DNA of 64,000 bases from Pedobacter faecalis (GTDB lineage: Bacteria; Bacteroidota; Bacteroidia; Sphingobacteriales; Sphingobacteriaceae), in contig NZ_JARXOW010000003.1 of assembly GCF_030182585.1 (NCBI RefSeq), positions 1 through 64,000 of the forward strand, read 5' to 3'. A program made the translations under genes and the position numbers. How positions within the stretch are numbered: the first letter of the stretch is position 1; each line of letters starts with the position of its first letter. The notes beneath the pieces are model-generated. The model ran no database searches. It was given only the letters and a program-made list of their open reading frames with translations, and was not told the DNA's origin. Shown here in pieces: positions 43,645-51,007 of this stretch.

Positions 43645-44030
43645 GACTTATCGTTTAGTGTTAGTTCCTGGCCTGTCAATGATTGGTGAAGGTTCTGAAG
43701 CTGGTGTACGTATTGGATGTCCCCTCCTAGATGATATAAATGGCAATAACCTGTTTGATGTGTATAAACTTTGAAGTAGTTGAAAGACCAAATTTTTATC
43801 CATGGATCTTCGCCCTTTGTATAGGTAAACCCAAACCTTACCAGCCATTCTTGGGTGAGAGGGATGCCAAACAAGTTTACCGCTTGAACGATTGAAACGT
43901 GTGCCGAGAGGGTGTCGTTCCTGGTATATTTACATCTCGCGCCGTCTTCCCTCACCTGTACCACTTCCATTTCGGAGCCGTCTTCAGTCTGTACCAGGTT
44001 GCCTAGTCGGAGTTCTCTTGGGTTTATCAT
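43641..44030 (-). CDS. Common Bacteroidota phage protein of unknown role
   Basis: This 129-residue protein reads NPRELRLGNLVQTEDG at the start, GIPLTQEWLVRFGF in the middle and YVHQLQNLHQSLTGQELTL at the end. This pattern recurs in many Bacteroidota phages and mobile elements. Function unknown. It overlaps both neighbours by 4 bp. Confidence 0.65.
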   Translation of the reverse strand: MINPRELRLGNLVQTEDGSEMEVVQVREDGARCKYTRNDTLSAHVSIVQAVNLFGIPLTQEWLVRFGFTYTKGEDPWIKIWSFNYFKVYTHQTGYCHLYHLGGDIQYVHQLQNLHQSLTGQELTLNDKS

Positions 44031-44260
44031 GGCTTCTCGTTTAATGCTTTAATTAAAGCGTCGGCCAGTGTTACCGCACGTTCGGCGATATCTTCGCTTT
44101 GATTGGGTTGCAAATACGTCTGATCGGACAGTATCCCTTGCATAGCCATAGCTGCGAATATTTCTCGTTTGGTCAAGCCGGTATTCGCATCGTACTGAAC
44201 AGTTCCATCCTGGTTGACGTGTGGCGCTGGATTAACCGGATCGTGTGGTTGTGTATTCAT
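44027..44260 (-). CDS. Small phage protein
   Basis: This 77-residue protein has GLTKREIFAAMAMQGILSD and a C-terminal helix with ADALIKAL. Similar proteins are common in phages and prophages; role unknown. Bases 44261-44376 contain no gene I can see. Confidence 0.6.
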   Translation of the reverse strand: MNTQPHDPVNPAPHVNQDGTVQYDANTGLTKREIFAAMAMQGILSDQTYLQPNQSEDIAERAVTLADALIKALNEKP

Positions 44261-44376
44261 AACGTTTCTTCTATAATTAGATTTTATTGAATTGTTGTTC
44301 TATAATGCCGAACACGTGGCCGGCACCTCAAAACCCCGCTGTGGTGGTCAGCGAGGCCTTGGGGGTGTTCAATGGT

Positions 44377-44841
44377 TTACATGAATGTCACATTTCCTTG
44401 TGTATGATAGACTATGCCGTCTCCTAGCATCTTCATCCAATCTTCTTTTGAAGCTTTGAAATGAGCGAAAGTTGTGGCATTCGCTGCCGCCCACTCGCAC
44501 AGCTTATCAAAGTCATCCTTATGAAATACTGGACTTAATGGCGTCCCCTCAGAAGTGCTTTCGTATAATTGAATATGGGTCAACTCATCATGTGAATATA
44601 ACCGAGTGTGATAAGACTCTACATCAGGAGGATTTCCTCCCCACATAGCGTAAAAAGGATACTCAATCTTACGATCCGGATTACCTATGAGGTCGGCGTG
44701 TGTTCCCAACTGCCAAGCGTTGTGCTCTTTTAACCAATCGTTTAATGCATCCAGGTAAAACGTGTCAAACATTGGAATATACCTCCCGTTTTCTTTTGGA
44801 TGTTCCCAACCTTCAGGAACTCTTCTGATTTCTCTTCCCAT
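44377..44841 (-). CDS. Widespread phage protein of unknown function
   Basis: This 154-residue protein starts GREIRRVPEGWEHPKENG and has YPFYAMWGGNPPD and YESTSEGTPLSPVF. This set of motifs occurs in many unrelated phages without known function. It begins the leftward accessory unit and faces the divergent regulator gene at 44966. Confidence 0.7.
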   Translation of the reverse strand: MGREIRRVPEGWEHPKENGRYIPMFDTFYLDALNDWLKEHNAWQLGTHADLIGNPDRKIEYPFYAMWGGNPPDVESYHTRLYSHDELTHIQLYESTSEGTPLSPVFHKDDFDKLCEWAAANATTFAHFKASKEDWMKMLGDGIVYHTQGNVTFM

Positions 44842-44887
44842 TATATTATTATTATTTAATCTCCGGCTTTAGTGCCTTTGACAGTTC

Positions 44888-44961
44888 AAATGTACAACGT
44901 TTGTTTCACATTTACAAATATTTTGTACATTTTTTATTTCACATTTATTTTTATATGTTTG
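44888..44961. promoter_or_regulatory. Operator/promoter region between divergent genes
   Basis: AAATGTACAA (888-897) and TTGTACATTT (923-932) are perfect inverted copies. The inner TGTACA palindromes are 33 bp apart (about three helical turns). TTTCACATTTA appears twice (904-914 and 937-947). TATGTTTG (954-961) is a -7 box for the plus-strand gene. This looks like a phage switch with two operator sites; the binding protein is unknown. Confidence 0.65.
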
Positions 44962-44965
44962 CAGC

Positions 44966-45178
44966 ATGACAGTTAAAGAATTCCTACTTGCTACCGACGA
45001 TATAAAGCTTGCTTCAATAGCCAAAAAGATGTACCCTACAAACGTGAGCGCTGATACATATCTCAATCGCAAACTAAAAGGAACTGACGGCCGTCCTTTC
45101 ACAAAAAAAGACGCTGAAAAGGCGTTAACCATTCTCAAAGAATTGTCCATAACGATTAATAACCTTACTGTCGAGTAA
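44966..45178 (+). CDS. Small putative DNA-binding regulator
   Basis: This 70-residue protein (TVKEFLLATDDIKLASIAKK, KDAEKALTILKELS) has a helix-rich, basic make-up like small phage regulators; NVSADTYLNRKLKGTDGRPF fits a turn and recognition helix. It is divergent from the 44377 gene and starts right behind the TGTACA dyads, so it may bind them. Lone plus-strand gene in this block. Confidence 0.6.
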   Translation: MTVKEFLLATDDIKLASIAKKMYPTNVSADTYLNRKLKGTDGRPFTKKDAEKALTILKELSITINNLTVE

Positions 45179-45201
45179 TTCTATATTTTCCTTTTATAGA
45201 G

Positions 45202-45561
45202 CTAATGTTCTATAAGTGTCCCATCGCTAGTCCCGCTAGCGCTATCCACCGCATCCATAAACTCCCGTGTCCGGTCCACACCTAGCGCTATGAAATGCGA
45301 TAGAAGCCGATGCAGTTCAACGGCATGCTCATAGGTCAACTCCTCCCTATCTGTGACTTTAAAAGCAAATGCCAGGTCAAGCCCGATCTGATCAGCGGAT
45401 TGCTTGATGCGTCCGGCATGATTGTTCACTGAGGGCTGCTTGAATTTCGTATCAACGAGATCCGTTTGGTACTCGATTTTTATCATCTCTGCCAACACAC
45501 CCATTGTGTGAACTGACTTTAATATGCGATACACCTTCGCTTCGCTTAATGGCTGTTTCAT
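45202..45561 (-). CDS. Hypothetical phage protein
   Basis: This 119-residue soluble helical protein (AKVYRILKSVHTMGVLAEM at the start) overlaps the upstream gene by 4 bp. No domain recognised. It is convergent with the small regulator gene, with a 23-bp gap. Confidence 0.55.
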   Translation of the reverse strand: MKQPLSEAKVYRILKSVHTMGVLAEMIKIEYQTDLVDTKFKQPSVNNHAGRIKQSADQIGLDLAFAFKVTDREELTYEHAVELHRLLSHFIALGVDRTREFMDAVDSASGTSDGTLIEH

Positions 45562-45743
45562 GGCTTTTGTTCCTTTCTAGCCGGTAGCGTGTCGGACTTT
45601 AGGCTCTCTGAGTACTCACGTAACCACTCTGCTTCAGCCGCTATATAGTCGTCCTGGACTTTCTGATATGCAGCGCCTGCGACTACGTATAGCAGTGCGT
45701 ACAGGGCGATCATGGCGAATCCAAATATTATTGCGCAGATCAT
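45558..45743 (-). CDS. Small membrane protein
   Basis: This 61-residue protein has one strong membrane helix (about 2-26) and a charged cytoplasmic-like tail. It overlaps its neighbours by 4 bp on both sides. No family recognised. Confidence 0.6.
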   Translation of the reverse strand: MICAIIFGFAMIALYALLYVVAGAAYQKVQDDYIAAEAEWLREYSESLKSDTLPARKEQKP

Positions 45744-46324
45744 ACGTCCTGCCTCCTCTCAGCGTCAGCGTCGAATCCAGCCTCCTCCAGCCACAATTTC
45801 AGCAAGGCAATCGTCTTTTCGATATCCTGCTTAAACTGGCCTTTCTTTAAAGCCCTGTCAATGCGTTTAACGGCATCAAACTGGTATGAGTTCCATCCAC
45901 GATCTTGTGCGACCTTGTACAGGCTGCCTTTGCTGTTGTCGTAGTATTCTGGAAGCTTGACGCCTCTGATCACTTCGTTTTCTGTGCGGTCTACAGCCCT
46001 CTCCAGCAATGGCGCTTTATAGTTGCCACCACCTGAAGTTGATCGTGGCATAGATTTTTCAAATTCCCTCAGCAGGTTAGCATAAGGTTCAGCATCTTCC
46101 ATCGTCTTTGCTGCCTTGTATTGTTCCCAAACGGCGCCATAGGTGTACGGGATGAAGTGTTGGTTGATGTTATTCAGATCCCAGCCTCCGCATGAGCCGT
46201 TTTCACACGTAATGGCGGTATCACTAATGGCATGGTAAACTTGTCCTATGGCAAAAACATCTTTGCCAAATCCGGTTGTATCAACACACACGAACTGATC
46301 GCCTTTTTTGATTGATGTTATCAT
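45740..46324 (-). CDS. Phage protein with DUF3310-like end
   Basis: This 194-residue protein has a C-terminal part (YQFDAVKRIDRALKKG, IEKTIALLKLWLEEAG) that resembles the DUF3310 phage family. The N-terminal SH3-like start (IKKGDQFVCVDTTG) could be a separate module. The DUF3310 link is weak. It overlaps both neighbours by 4 bp. Confidence 0.55.
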   Translation of the reverse strand: MITSIKKGDQFVCVDTTGFGKDVFAIGQVYHAISDTAITCENGSCGGWDLNNINQHFIPYTYGAVWEQYKAAKTMEDAEPYANLLREFEKSMPRSTSGGGNYKAPLLERAVDRTENEVIRGVKLPEYYDNSKGSLYKVAQDRGWNSYQFDAVKRIDRALKKGQFKQDIEKTIALLKLWLEEAGFDADAERRQDV

Positions 46325-46629
46325 AAATCCACATTCACTTTAATTGTTGCACGATCTATATTTATCTGCCTGCCCTTATACAGGCCTTGCTTTTTACGCA
46401 GCTTCTTGACTTTCCTGGGCAGCCTTTTAAGCCTTATAGACACACCGTATTCAGGCTGGCCAAGCCAGGTTCCTATGCCGTAATTCAAGTAGCCTTCCAT
46501 GTTGATGAGTACTGGTTTTTGAAGGTCAATAACAGGCATCTCCGTTAGTTGGGCAACTACCGCTCTCTCTTCCTCTGAGATGTGGCGCATTACAACCATG
46601 CTAATGCCGTGTATACTGTATGTGCTCAC
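46321..46629 (-). CDS. Hypothetical basic phage protein
   Basis: This 102-residue protein ends with a basic, nucleic-acid-binding-like region (RLKRLPRKVKKLRKKQGLYK). The start has ERAVVAQLTEMPVIDL. No family recognised; overlap of 4 bp with the next gene. Confidence 0.55.
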   Translation of the reverse strand: MSTYSIHGISMVVMRHISEEERAVVAQLTEMPVIDLQKPVLINMEGYLNYGIGTWLGQPEYGVSIRLKRLPRKVKKLRKKQGLYKGRQINIDRATIKVNVDL

Positions 46630-46632
46630 GAT

Positions 46633-46833
46633 CTACTGCTCCCCATTCTTATCTGTCAAATCCCAATCCTTAGCGTTATAGGAGGCACCCGTCACCTTCG
46701 CTCCGACCCTTGCCAGTTCCTCCTGATCAATTAGCCCCATGTGAGGCTTGTACTTGCTTGCCAGTGTAATGGCATCCTGCAAGTCTTCTTTCAATGTGCG
46801 TACTTCGCGCTGTAATTGTTGTAATTGGTTCAT
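46633..46833 (-). CDS. Small coiled-coil protein
   Basis: I use the ATG at 46833, giving NQLQQLQREVRTLKEDL at the N-terminus, a coiled coil (66 residues). The longer frame to 46890 overlaps the upstream gene. Function unknown. Confidence 0.5.
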   Translation of the reverse strand: MNQLQQLQREVRTLKEDLQDAITLASKYKPHMGLIDQEELARVGAKVTGASYNAKDWDLTDKNGEQ

Positions 46834-46837
46834 AATT

Positions 46838-47128
46838 TTAAACTGCGTATCTGGTTTGTAATTGCGCATATAAGGCCTCATATACATCATTTTTCTGATC
46901 TTCGGTTAATCCTAAGGGCACCTGGATATGGTTGGAACATTTAAACCCCTTCCCGTTAGCCTTGACTACTAAAAATATGTGGCCTGTTTTGGCAATTCTT
47001 TTATTGTGCACCCTCGTTTCTTCTGTGGTATAATTACGCAGGCATCCTTTTTTAGTTAATTTGTCAGCCGTGGATTCTTTGTCCTGTTGCTGTAGTGTCT
47101 TTTCTTGCATATTGTATATATAGCCCAT
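46838..47128 (-). CDS. Hypothetical phage protein
   Basis: This 96-residue protein (start may be the internal Met7 at 47110) has a basic, helical start and GHIFLVVKANGKGFKCSNH in the middle. Soluble. No family. It lies 4 bp from the next gene in the chain. Confidence 0.5.
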   Translation of the reverse strand: MGYIYNMQEKTLQQQDKESTADKLTKKGCLRNYTTEETRVHNKRIAKTGHIFLVVKANGKGFKCSNHIQVPLGLTEDQKNDVYEALYAQLQTRYAV

Positions 47129-47178
47129 CCGGAGCCGGTCTGTGCTGCTATAGCATACCCATTACGGGTGATTTGTAG

Positions 47179-47403
47179 CTAATGCAGCGTGTTAATGTAT
47201 TCTTTAGTTATCCATGCCATTACTGCGACTGCTATCCACAGCACTACGTGCACCCACCAATTGCGGTCTGGCTTGTGGGGCGTTGGTCTGCGTGGCGCAG
47301 GTATAAACTGGCCGGTGTTATCGTCAAGTATTGGCGCTGTCAGGTATTCGTGAAGCAGCCAGAGCCAGGCAGCGAACCACAGGGTTGCGAGTAGGGTTAG
47401 CAT
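47179..47403 (-). CDS. Small two-helix membrane protein
   Basis: This 74-residue protein has two membrane helices (about 2-23 and 50-67) with a proline/arginine-rich linker. It follows a lipoprotein gene by 3 bp. Such a pair could act in membrane exclusion or lysis control; no direct evidence. Confidence 0.55.
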   Translation of the reverse strand: MLTLLATLWFAAWLWLLHEYLTAPILDDNTGQFIPAPRRPTPHKPDRNWWVHVVLWIAVAVMAWITKEYINTLH

Positions 47404-47406
47404 GGG

Positions 47407-47661
47407 TTACCTAGATTTAATAATATAATCGCCACTAACTTCGATCAGGCTATCTCCTTTGAAGTAGAAGACGCCATCAGACTCCTTGCTTTCATTGACA
47501 ATGCCTCTGAATGAGTCGCGAAAAACAACTTCTCCTCCACTGTACATTTCAACTTCGTAATTTCTTTCGGTTGTCTGGAAGCCTCTTTCCATTCGTTGAC
47601 AACCTCTCTGACAGCTGGACAACAGCCCAACAGCCAAAATCATAACCATTAATCTTTTCAT
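47407..47661 (-). CDS. Phage-encoded lipoprotein
   Basis: I start at the ATG at 47661 (KRLMVMILAVGLLSSCQRGC). The lipobox is L-S-S-C with Cys17. The 84-residue product has a short beta-rich mature domain (NYEVEMYSGGEVVFRD). It lies just after the RNA-locus terminator on the minus strand. Function unknown; may affect infection by other phages. Confidence 0.65.
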   Translation of the reverse strand: MKRLMVMILAVGLLSSCQRGCQRMERGFQTTERNYEVEMYSGGEVVFRDSFRGIVNESKESDGVFYFKGDSLIEVSGDYIIKSR

Positions 47662-47715
47662 ATTACATACGCCTCTCGGCAATTAGTTACAATCCACGCC
47701 GCCCAAAATGAGCCG

Positions 47716-47751
47716 GCAATAAAACAAGCGTGAGGTAACCACTCCTCACGC
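47716..47751 (-). terminator. Terminator of tRNA/RNA transcript
   Basis: GCGTGAGG (728-735) and CCTCACGC (744-751) form a perfect 8-bp stem with an 8-nt loop, followed on the minus strand by TTGTTTTATT. It ends the transcript that begins near 48,323. Confidence 0.85.
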
Positions 47752-47760
47752 TATTCAACT

Positions 47761-47948
47761 CAACTATTCCCGGGCGTTTCGCCCTTACCAAACATAACCT
47801 CCGCATCATGCGGATAACAAGTGCCCAAAGGGCTTTCACAATAGACCCCATGCCGGGGATGCTTTGCCTGCACGTCGCGGATACCCGCTGGCAGGGCTTG
47901 AATGGTGGGGCTATGCGATACCGTCCCTAGGTATCTTGATGCATAGCC
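47761..47948 (-). ncRNA. Candidate structured RNA downstream of phage tRNAs
   Basis: Six local hairpins are packed in 188 bp. The largest has GGCTATGC/GCATAGCC (909-916 with 941-948) stacked on GATACC/GGTATC (917-922 with 930-935), 14 bp with a 5-nt bulge and 7-nt loop. The others are GGGCG/CGCCC (772-784), CCGCA/TGCGG (801-813), GCCC/GGGC (823-833), CCCC/GGGG (846-858) and TGCC/GGCA plus GCGG/CCGC (865-893). It lies between the tRNA-like gene and a terminator, within one transcript. An open frame crosses it but has no credible start. No known RNA family is matched; the setting recalls large phage RNAs found by tRNA genes. Confidence 0.6.
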
Positions 47949-47957
47949 TTTTTCCTG

Positions 47958-48029
47958 TAGAGAATGCCGGGATCGAACCGGCGACCTGATGGATAAAACC
48001 ACCGCTCTAACCTACTGAGCTAATTCTCC
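47958..48029 (-). tRNA. Irregular tRNA-like gene
   Basis: Acceptor GGAGAAT/ATTCTCT (G-U at 1-72), D stem GCTC/GAGC and T arm GCCGG-TTCGATC-CCGGC are canonical. Between D and T arms only 21 nt are present, 2 fewer than normal. The best anticodon stem (GGTGG/CCATC) leaves a 6-nt loop TTTTAT; the other fold has loop TTTATCC (TAT) with a wrong base at position 37 and a 3-nt variable loop. It may be a degenerate tRNA or a tRNA mimic. No amino acid is assigned. Confidence 0.65.
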
Positions 48030-48155
48030 GCGCCCGTCTTTCCGGGCTGTCAACCATTGCGTATGTCATGCATCTTTCAGCATGGTGCCTATTTGCAAGT
48101 TTTTTCTACTTAATAGATCAACTCCGTTCGACGCTTTAAACGTTGGCTTTCTGCG

Positions 48156-48228
48156 TTGCGGGGACACGACTTGAACGTGCGACCTCTTGGTTATGAGCCA
48201 AGCGAGCTACCAACTGCTCCACCCCACA
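48156..48228 (-). tRNA. tRNA with anticodon CAT (Met or lysidine-Ile)
   Basis: The cloverleaf is complete: acceptor TGTGGGG/CCCCGCA, D stem GAGC/GCTC, anticodon stem CTTGG/CCAAG with loop CTCATAA, variable AGGTC, T arm GCACG-TTCAAGT-CGTGT, discriminator A. The acceptor begins with U1-A72, which is unusual for elongator tRNA-Met. The CAT anticodon can serve Met or, after lysidine modification, Ile (AUA). Transcribed from the promoter at 48329. Confidence 0.88.
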
Positions 48229-48328
48229 ATGTTTGCTTGCCACCCGAATGATGTACAAAAAAGAATGATGCTATCTCTAACATCATTCCCTTCTTTGTTA
48301 AGCACATACTCACTATCCGGTGACAAGA

Positions 48329-48364
48329 CAAATATAGCAATATACTTTTTATTCACAAATGAAT
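48329..48364 (-). promoter_or_regulatory. Phage promoter family B, copy A (tRNA locus)
   Basis: On the minus strand, TATATTTG (329-336) is preceded by a TTTG exactly 19 bp upstream. The + strand core atactttttatt is at 342-353, followed by the ATTCA-N4-TGAAT dyad (351-364). It drives tRNAs and the structured RNA, down to the terminator at 47716. Confidence 0.75.
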
Positions 48365-48385
48365 ATTAAAAATTATTTTTAGCTG

Positions 48386-48685
48386 CTATCCGGCCCTACG
48401 AGCAGCCACCTTGTAACCATGCGACCGCTGAATCTTATTCGTTTTGTGCCGTTTGCTCTTCCCATTCCCGTAACGCAAGCCATACTCTTTTGGGGACAGC
48501 CCCGGCATACCGTGTGTAACCAAATCTAACCCTCCAACTTCTCGCATCACCTTATACTTACTGACTGGCCGGGCGGCAGTTGCTTTAGTCTCGTGCAAGG
48601 TGCCCGCTGTGCGATGTGCCTGTGCGGCGTGTGATCCGGCCAGACCTGCCATCAGGGCTGCAGCCATTAAAAAATGTTTTCTCAT
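48386..48685 (-). CDS. Small exported basic protein
   Basis: This 99-residue protein has a signal peptide (LMAAALMAGLAGSHAAQA) and a basic C-terminus (GNGKSKRHKTNKIQRSHG). It lies between portal and tRNA locus, behind the portal gene. I do not recognise it; being exported it may act on the envelope. Confidence 0.6.
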   Translation of the reverse strand: MRKHFLMAAALMAGLAGSHAAQAHRTAGTLHETKATAARPVSKYKVMREVGGLDLVTHGMPGLSPKEYGLRYGNGKSKRHKTNKIQRSHGYKVAARRAG

Positions 48686-48749
48686 ATATAATTTCTCTAA
48701 GCCTTTCGGCGGTTAATAACCCGCATTTCCGCACGGGCAGGCGGTTTAG

Positions 48750-50243
48750 TTATTCTTGTACAGGCGGCGCGTCGGTCTGGATTTGCGTTGGTTTGAGGGC
48801 TGCTGCGCGTTTGGTGGCTGCCTCAAGTTCAACCTCTATCTGCTTCAGCTCCTCCTCGTCACTATCAGTCAGGTTTAGCATGGCTACGGCTTTCTTGCGG
48901 CTCAGCAGCCCGGCCCCTACCAGTTTCACAATGTTCTCGTAATTCTCGGTGTCATTTGACGGCATGAATATCGAAAACTTAGGTGTCACCTCGAGTTCCA
49001 CGTCCTGCATGCCGCCAATTACCCCCATAATGGTAAGTAGCAGGTTATACCGGCGCTGTACTGACATGCCCCATCCGCCCATTTGCTCATTCATGGCTTT
49101 AAGTGTTGCTGGAAGAAAGAAAAGCTTCATTGTCACGCCTGGTACATTGGCGCCTAACGAGGTTGCGTCCTGAAAGCTGATCTGAGGCGTAAACGTCTCA
49201 TCATAGATCATCTTAATCAGGTTTTTCCTTTCATCAATGATCGATTCAGGAGCACCGGTAGCTTCAACAAACTTCATGTCGGCACCATCGTTAAGCTCGA
49301 ACACCTTTCCAGTCTCGCCTCTGGCTATAAAGCCCTTTACCTCACCTTTAACGGCAAGTATCGGAGATCCTGTGGCATCATTCTGGTCTGAATGGTTTGA
49401 ATTTAGTATTTCAAGCCTGTCGATCTTATCTTGAACATCAGCCCACTCAACATCATTCTGCTCATGAACGATAAACTGAGGCTTAGTGAACTTGTGTGGT
49501 TCAAAGGTTTCGAGCGCCCATCCGCCCTGCTTCTGCGTGTAGACGTAATAACCGTTATCGACGTACAGGTCAAACTTGCTGACCTCCTTACCTTCATCGT
49601 CTCTGATCTTGTACCCACGGCCAAGGGCGATCATTTTACCAAACTTATTTCTGATCGGGTACAGATCGTCTCCGGTTTCAGTGGACATGATAAGCAGGCG
49701 CATCTTCTTAACCTTCGACGTACCCGGCATAAGATCGCCCCAGAAAGACTTCTCTGCATCTTCCGAATACCAGACCTCAGCACATATCTTGTATGTCTTC
49801 TTGAGGCGCAAAATCTCCTTATCCAGATAATCGATCTTGTTATCCTTAAGCGTCTTTAAGAGCATCTTGTATTTGCGCTCCTGCTTATCGTCCATTTTGT
49901 TAGGCGCAACTGGTTCAACAGGCGTACCGGCAGCGATTTGGACTGCCCACTGAACGATCATCTTTTGGGCGCTGGAAGTGATACGGGCGACCTTCTCCCA
50001 ATCTTTGGTCATTTTATCCGTACCGGCGCCTGGCTGTCCATCTTCAATTTTTACCGGCTGACCGTTGGAATCGTAGACAGGTTTCCATACCTCCCTGTCT
50101 TTGCGGGAAGACTTTTGCATCACCGCATGGTTTTCAGGATAGTACTGCTTCCAATCATCATCCTCCTCAGGCCTCGAGGCCTGAACTACGCTAATGAGTT
50201 TTGACGGATCGTTTGTAAGTTCCTTAAGTTTCTCTATCTCCAT
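48750..50243 (-). CDS. Portal protein
   Basis: I start at the ATG at 50243 (MEIEKLKELTNDPSKL, 497 residues), because the longer frame to 50288 enters late promoter 4. The text fits SPP1/gp6-type portals: QKMIVQWAVQIAAGTPV near residue 95, a long wing and crown, and ATSLGANVPGVTMKL near the clip. Twelve copies form the DNA gate at the capsid vertex. The C-terminal acidic coiled coil (about 440-475) is usual. Confidence 0.85.
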   Translation of the reverse strand: MEIEKLKELTNDPSKLISVVQASRPEEDDDWKQYYPENHAVMQKSSRKDREVWKPVYDSNGQPVKIEDGQPGAGTDKMTKDWEKVARITSSAQKMIVQWAVQIAAGTPVEPVAPNKMDDKQERKYKMLLKTLKDNKIDYLDKEILRLKKTYKICAEVWYSEDAEKSFWGDLMPGTSKVKKMRLLIMSTETGDDLYPIRNKFGKMIALGRGYKIRDDEGKEVSKFDLYVDNGYYVYTQKQGGWALETFEPHKFTKPQFIVHEQNDVEWADVQDKIDRLEILNSNHSDQNDATGSPILAVKGEVKGFIARGETGKVFELNDGADMKFVEATGAPESIIDERKNLIKMIYDETFTPQISFQDATSLGANVPGVTMKLFFLPATLKAMNEQMGGWGMSVQRRYNLLLTIMGVIGGMQDVELEVTPKFSIFMPSNDTENYENIVKLVGAGLLSRKKAVAMLNLTDSDEEELKQIEVELEAATKRAAALKPTQIQTDAPPVQE

Positions 50244-50285
50244 GCTGCAAACACCGATCCTTGCTTGGGGCAACACGGTGTACAA

Positions 50286-50347
50286 CAAAAATAGCCAGCC
50301 TTACGCGCGAGGGTGCGTTTGTGGGTTTACTAAATGAGTTTGGTAAA
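50286..50347 (-). promoter_or_regulatory. Phage late promoter 4 (portal)
   Basis: TTTAC-N12-GTAAA (326-347) is exactly 32 bp from TATTTTTG (286-293 on the minus strand). CGCGCG lies between. The portal ATG is 43 bp downstream of the box. The same layout occurs at 22553, 28878 and 38919. Confidence 0.78.
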
Positions 50348-50373
50348 TTCATGTTGTGTCGCTATATTCGGAA

Positions 50374-50589
50374 ATGGAATCAAGACAGGTACAGGTCAGT
50401 GGCGAAACTTATAAAGTTAGCCGACATCATGAAATAAAAGGATTGTTTTATGTTCTACATCCAAGCGGCACCCATGAACTTGCACGTCGTGAAGATGGAA
50501 CTTGGCATTATATTAGTCATTCGGTTCTTTCCAAAGGTTTTGATTTAGATTCAATGGGGGCAGCCATAGACAAATTATTTGACCTTTAA
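50374..50589 (+). CDS. Small cargo protein, beta plus C-terminal helix
   Basis: This 71-residue protein from ATG 50374 (ESRQVQVSGETYKVSRHH) ends in SMGAAIDKLFDL. A GTG at 50356 would add six residues. It has the same layout as the 40024 gene: a short beta domain with V-x-G...Y-x-V, a D-G-x-W turn and a final helix. It begins the DUF6414-like cassette, 28 bp before the membrane gene. Confidence 0.6.
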   Translation: MESRQVQVSGETYKVSRHHEIKGLFYVLHPSGTHELARREDGTWHYISHSVLSKGFDLDSMGAAIDKLFDL

Positions 50590-50617
50590 TTCCTGCCTTT
50601 GATATTCACGCGATCTT

Positions 50618-51007
50618 ATGGTAAGAACTAACTGGCTTATATATACCGTTTTAATTGGATTATTACCTTTCTTTGTCAGATTTTTTATTTTCCTAATAGC
50701 TAACTCACTAGATGCAACATATATACTAAATGAAATTGACATGGTGGCATTCGGTCTAATTTTAAATGTTTCAAACATTAATGAGTTAGATCGTAACAAA
50801 GAGATGCCTGCAATTGAAAAAGCAAAAAATACAGGCCTCTCAATATTCTTAGTTATTATATTCTCGTCGTTACTAGGTATTTCTTATATCGCTGATCTCA
50901 AAAATGATGGAACATTTAATCACAGTGCAGTCAAGTATCTTTCAGTCACTTTGTCTTGCGCAGCGTTAATTTTTAGCTATTCAATTTTTAAACGCGTTAA
51001 GGTATGA
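50618..51007 (+). CDS. Cargo membrane protein
   Basis: This 129-residue protein has three to four membrane helices (about 5-28, 40-52, 73-91, 104-123) and a short soluble loop. A/T-rich codons set it apart from phage late genes. It overlaps the next gene by 4 bp (ATGA). I do not recognise the family. Confidence 0.7.
   Translation: MVRTNWLIYTVLIGLLPFFVRFFIFLIANSLDATYILNEIDMVAFGLILNVSNINELDRNKEMPAIEKAKNTGLSIFLVIIFSSLLGISYIADLKNDGTFNHSAVKYLSVTLSCAALIFSYSIFKRVKV

Noticed and set aside
44869..45150. 93-residue minus-strand frame opposite the small regulator
   Set aside because: Shadow of the regulator gene and of the operator region; no credible start.
47760..48002. 80-residue minus-strand open frame across the structured RNA
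   Set aside because: It starts inside the tRNA-like gene, has no start codon with a leader outside it, and coincides with six hairpins including a 14-bp one.
50339..50370. Plus-strand promoter TTTG-N20-TATATTCG for the DUF6414 cassette
   Set aside because: Its start point would fall inside the first gene, behind the ATG at 50374, and the box has one mismatch; kept only as a possibility.
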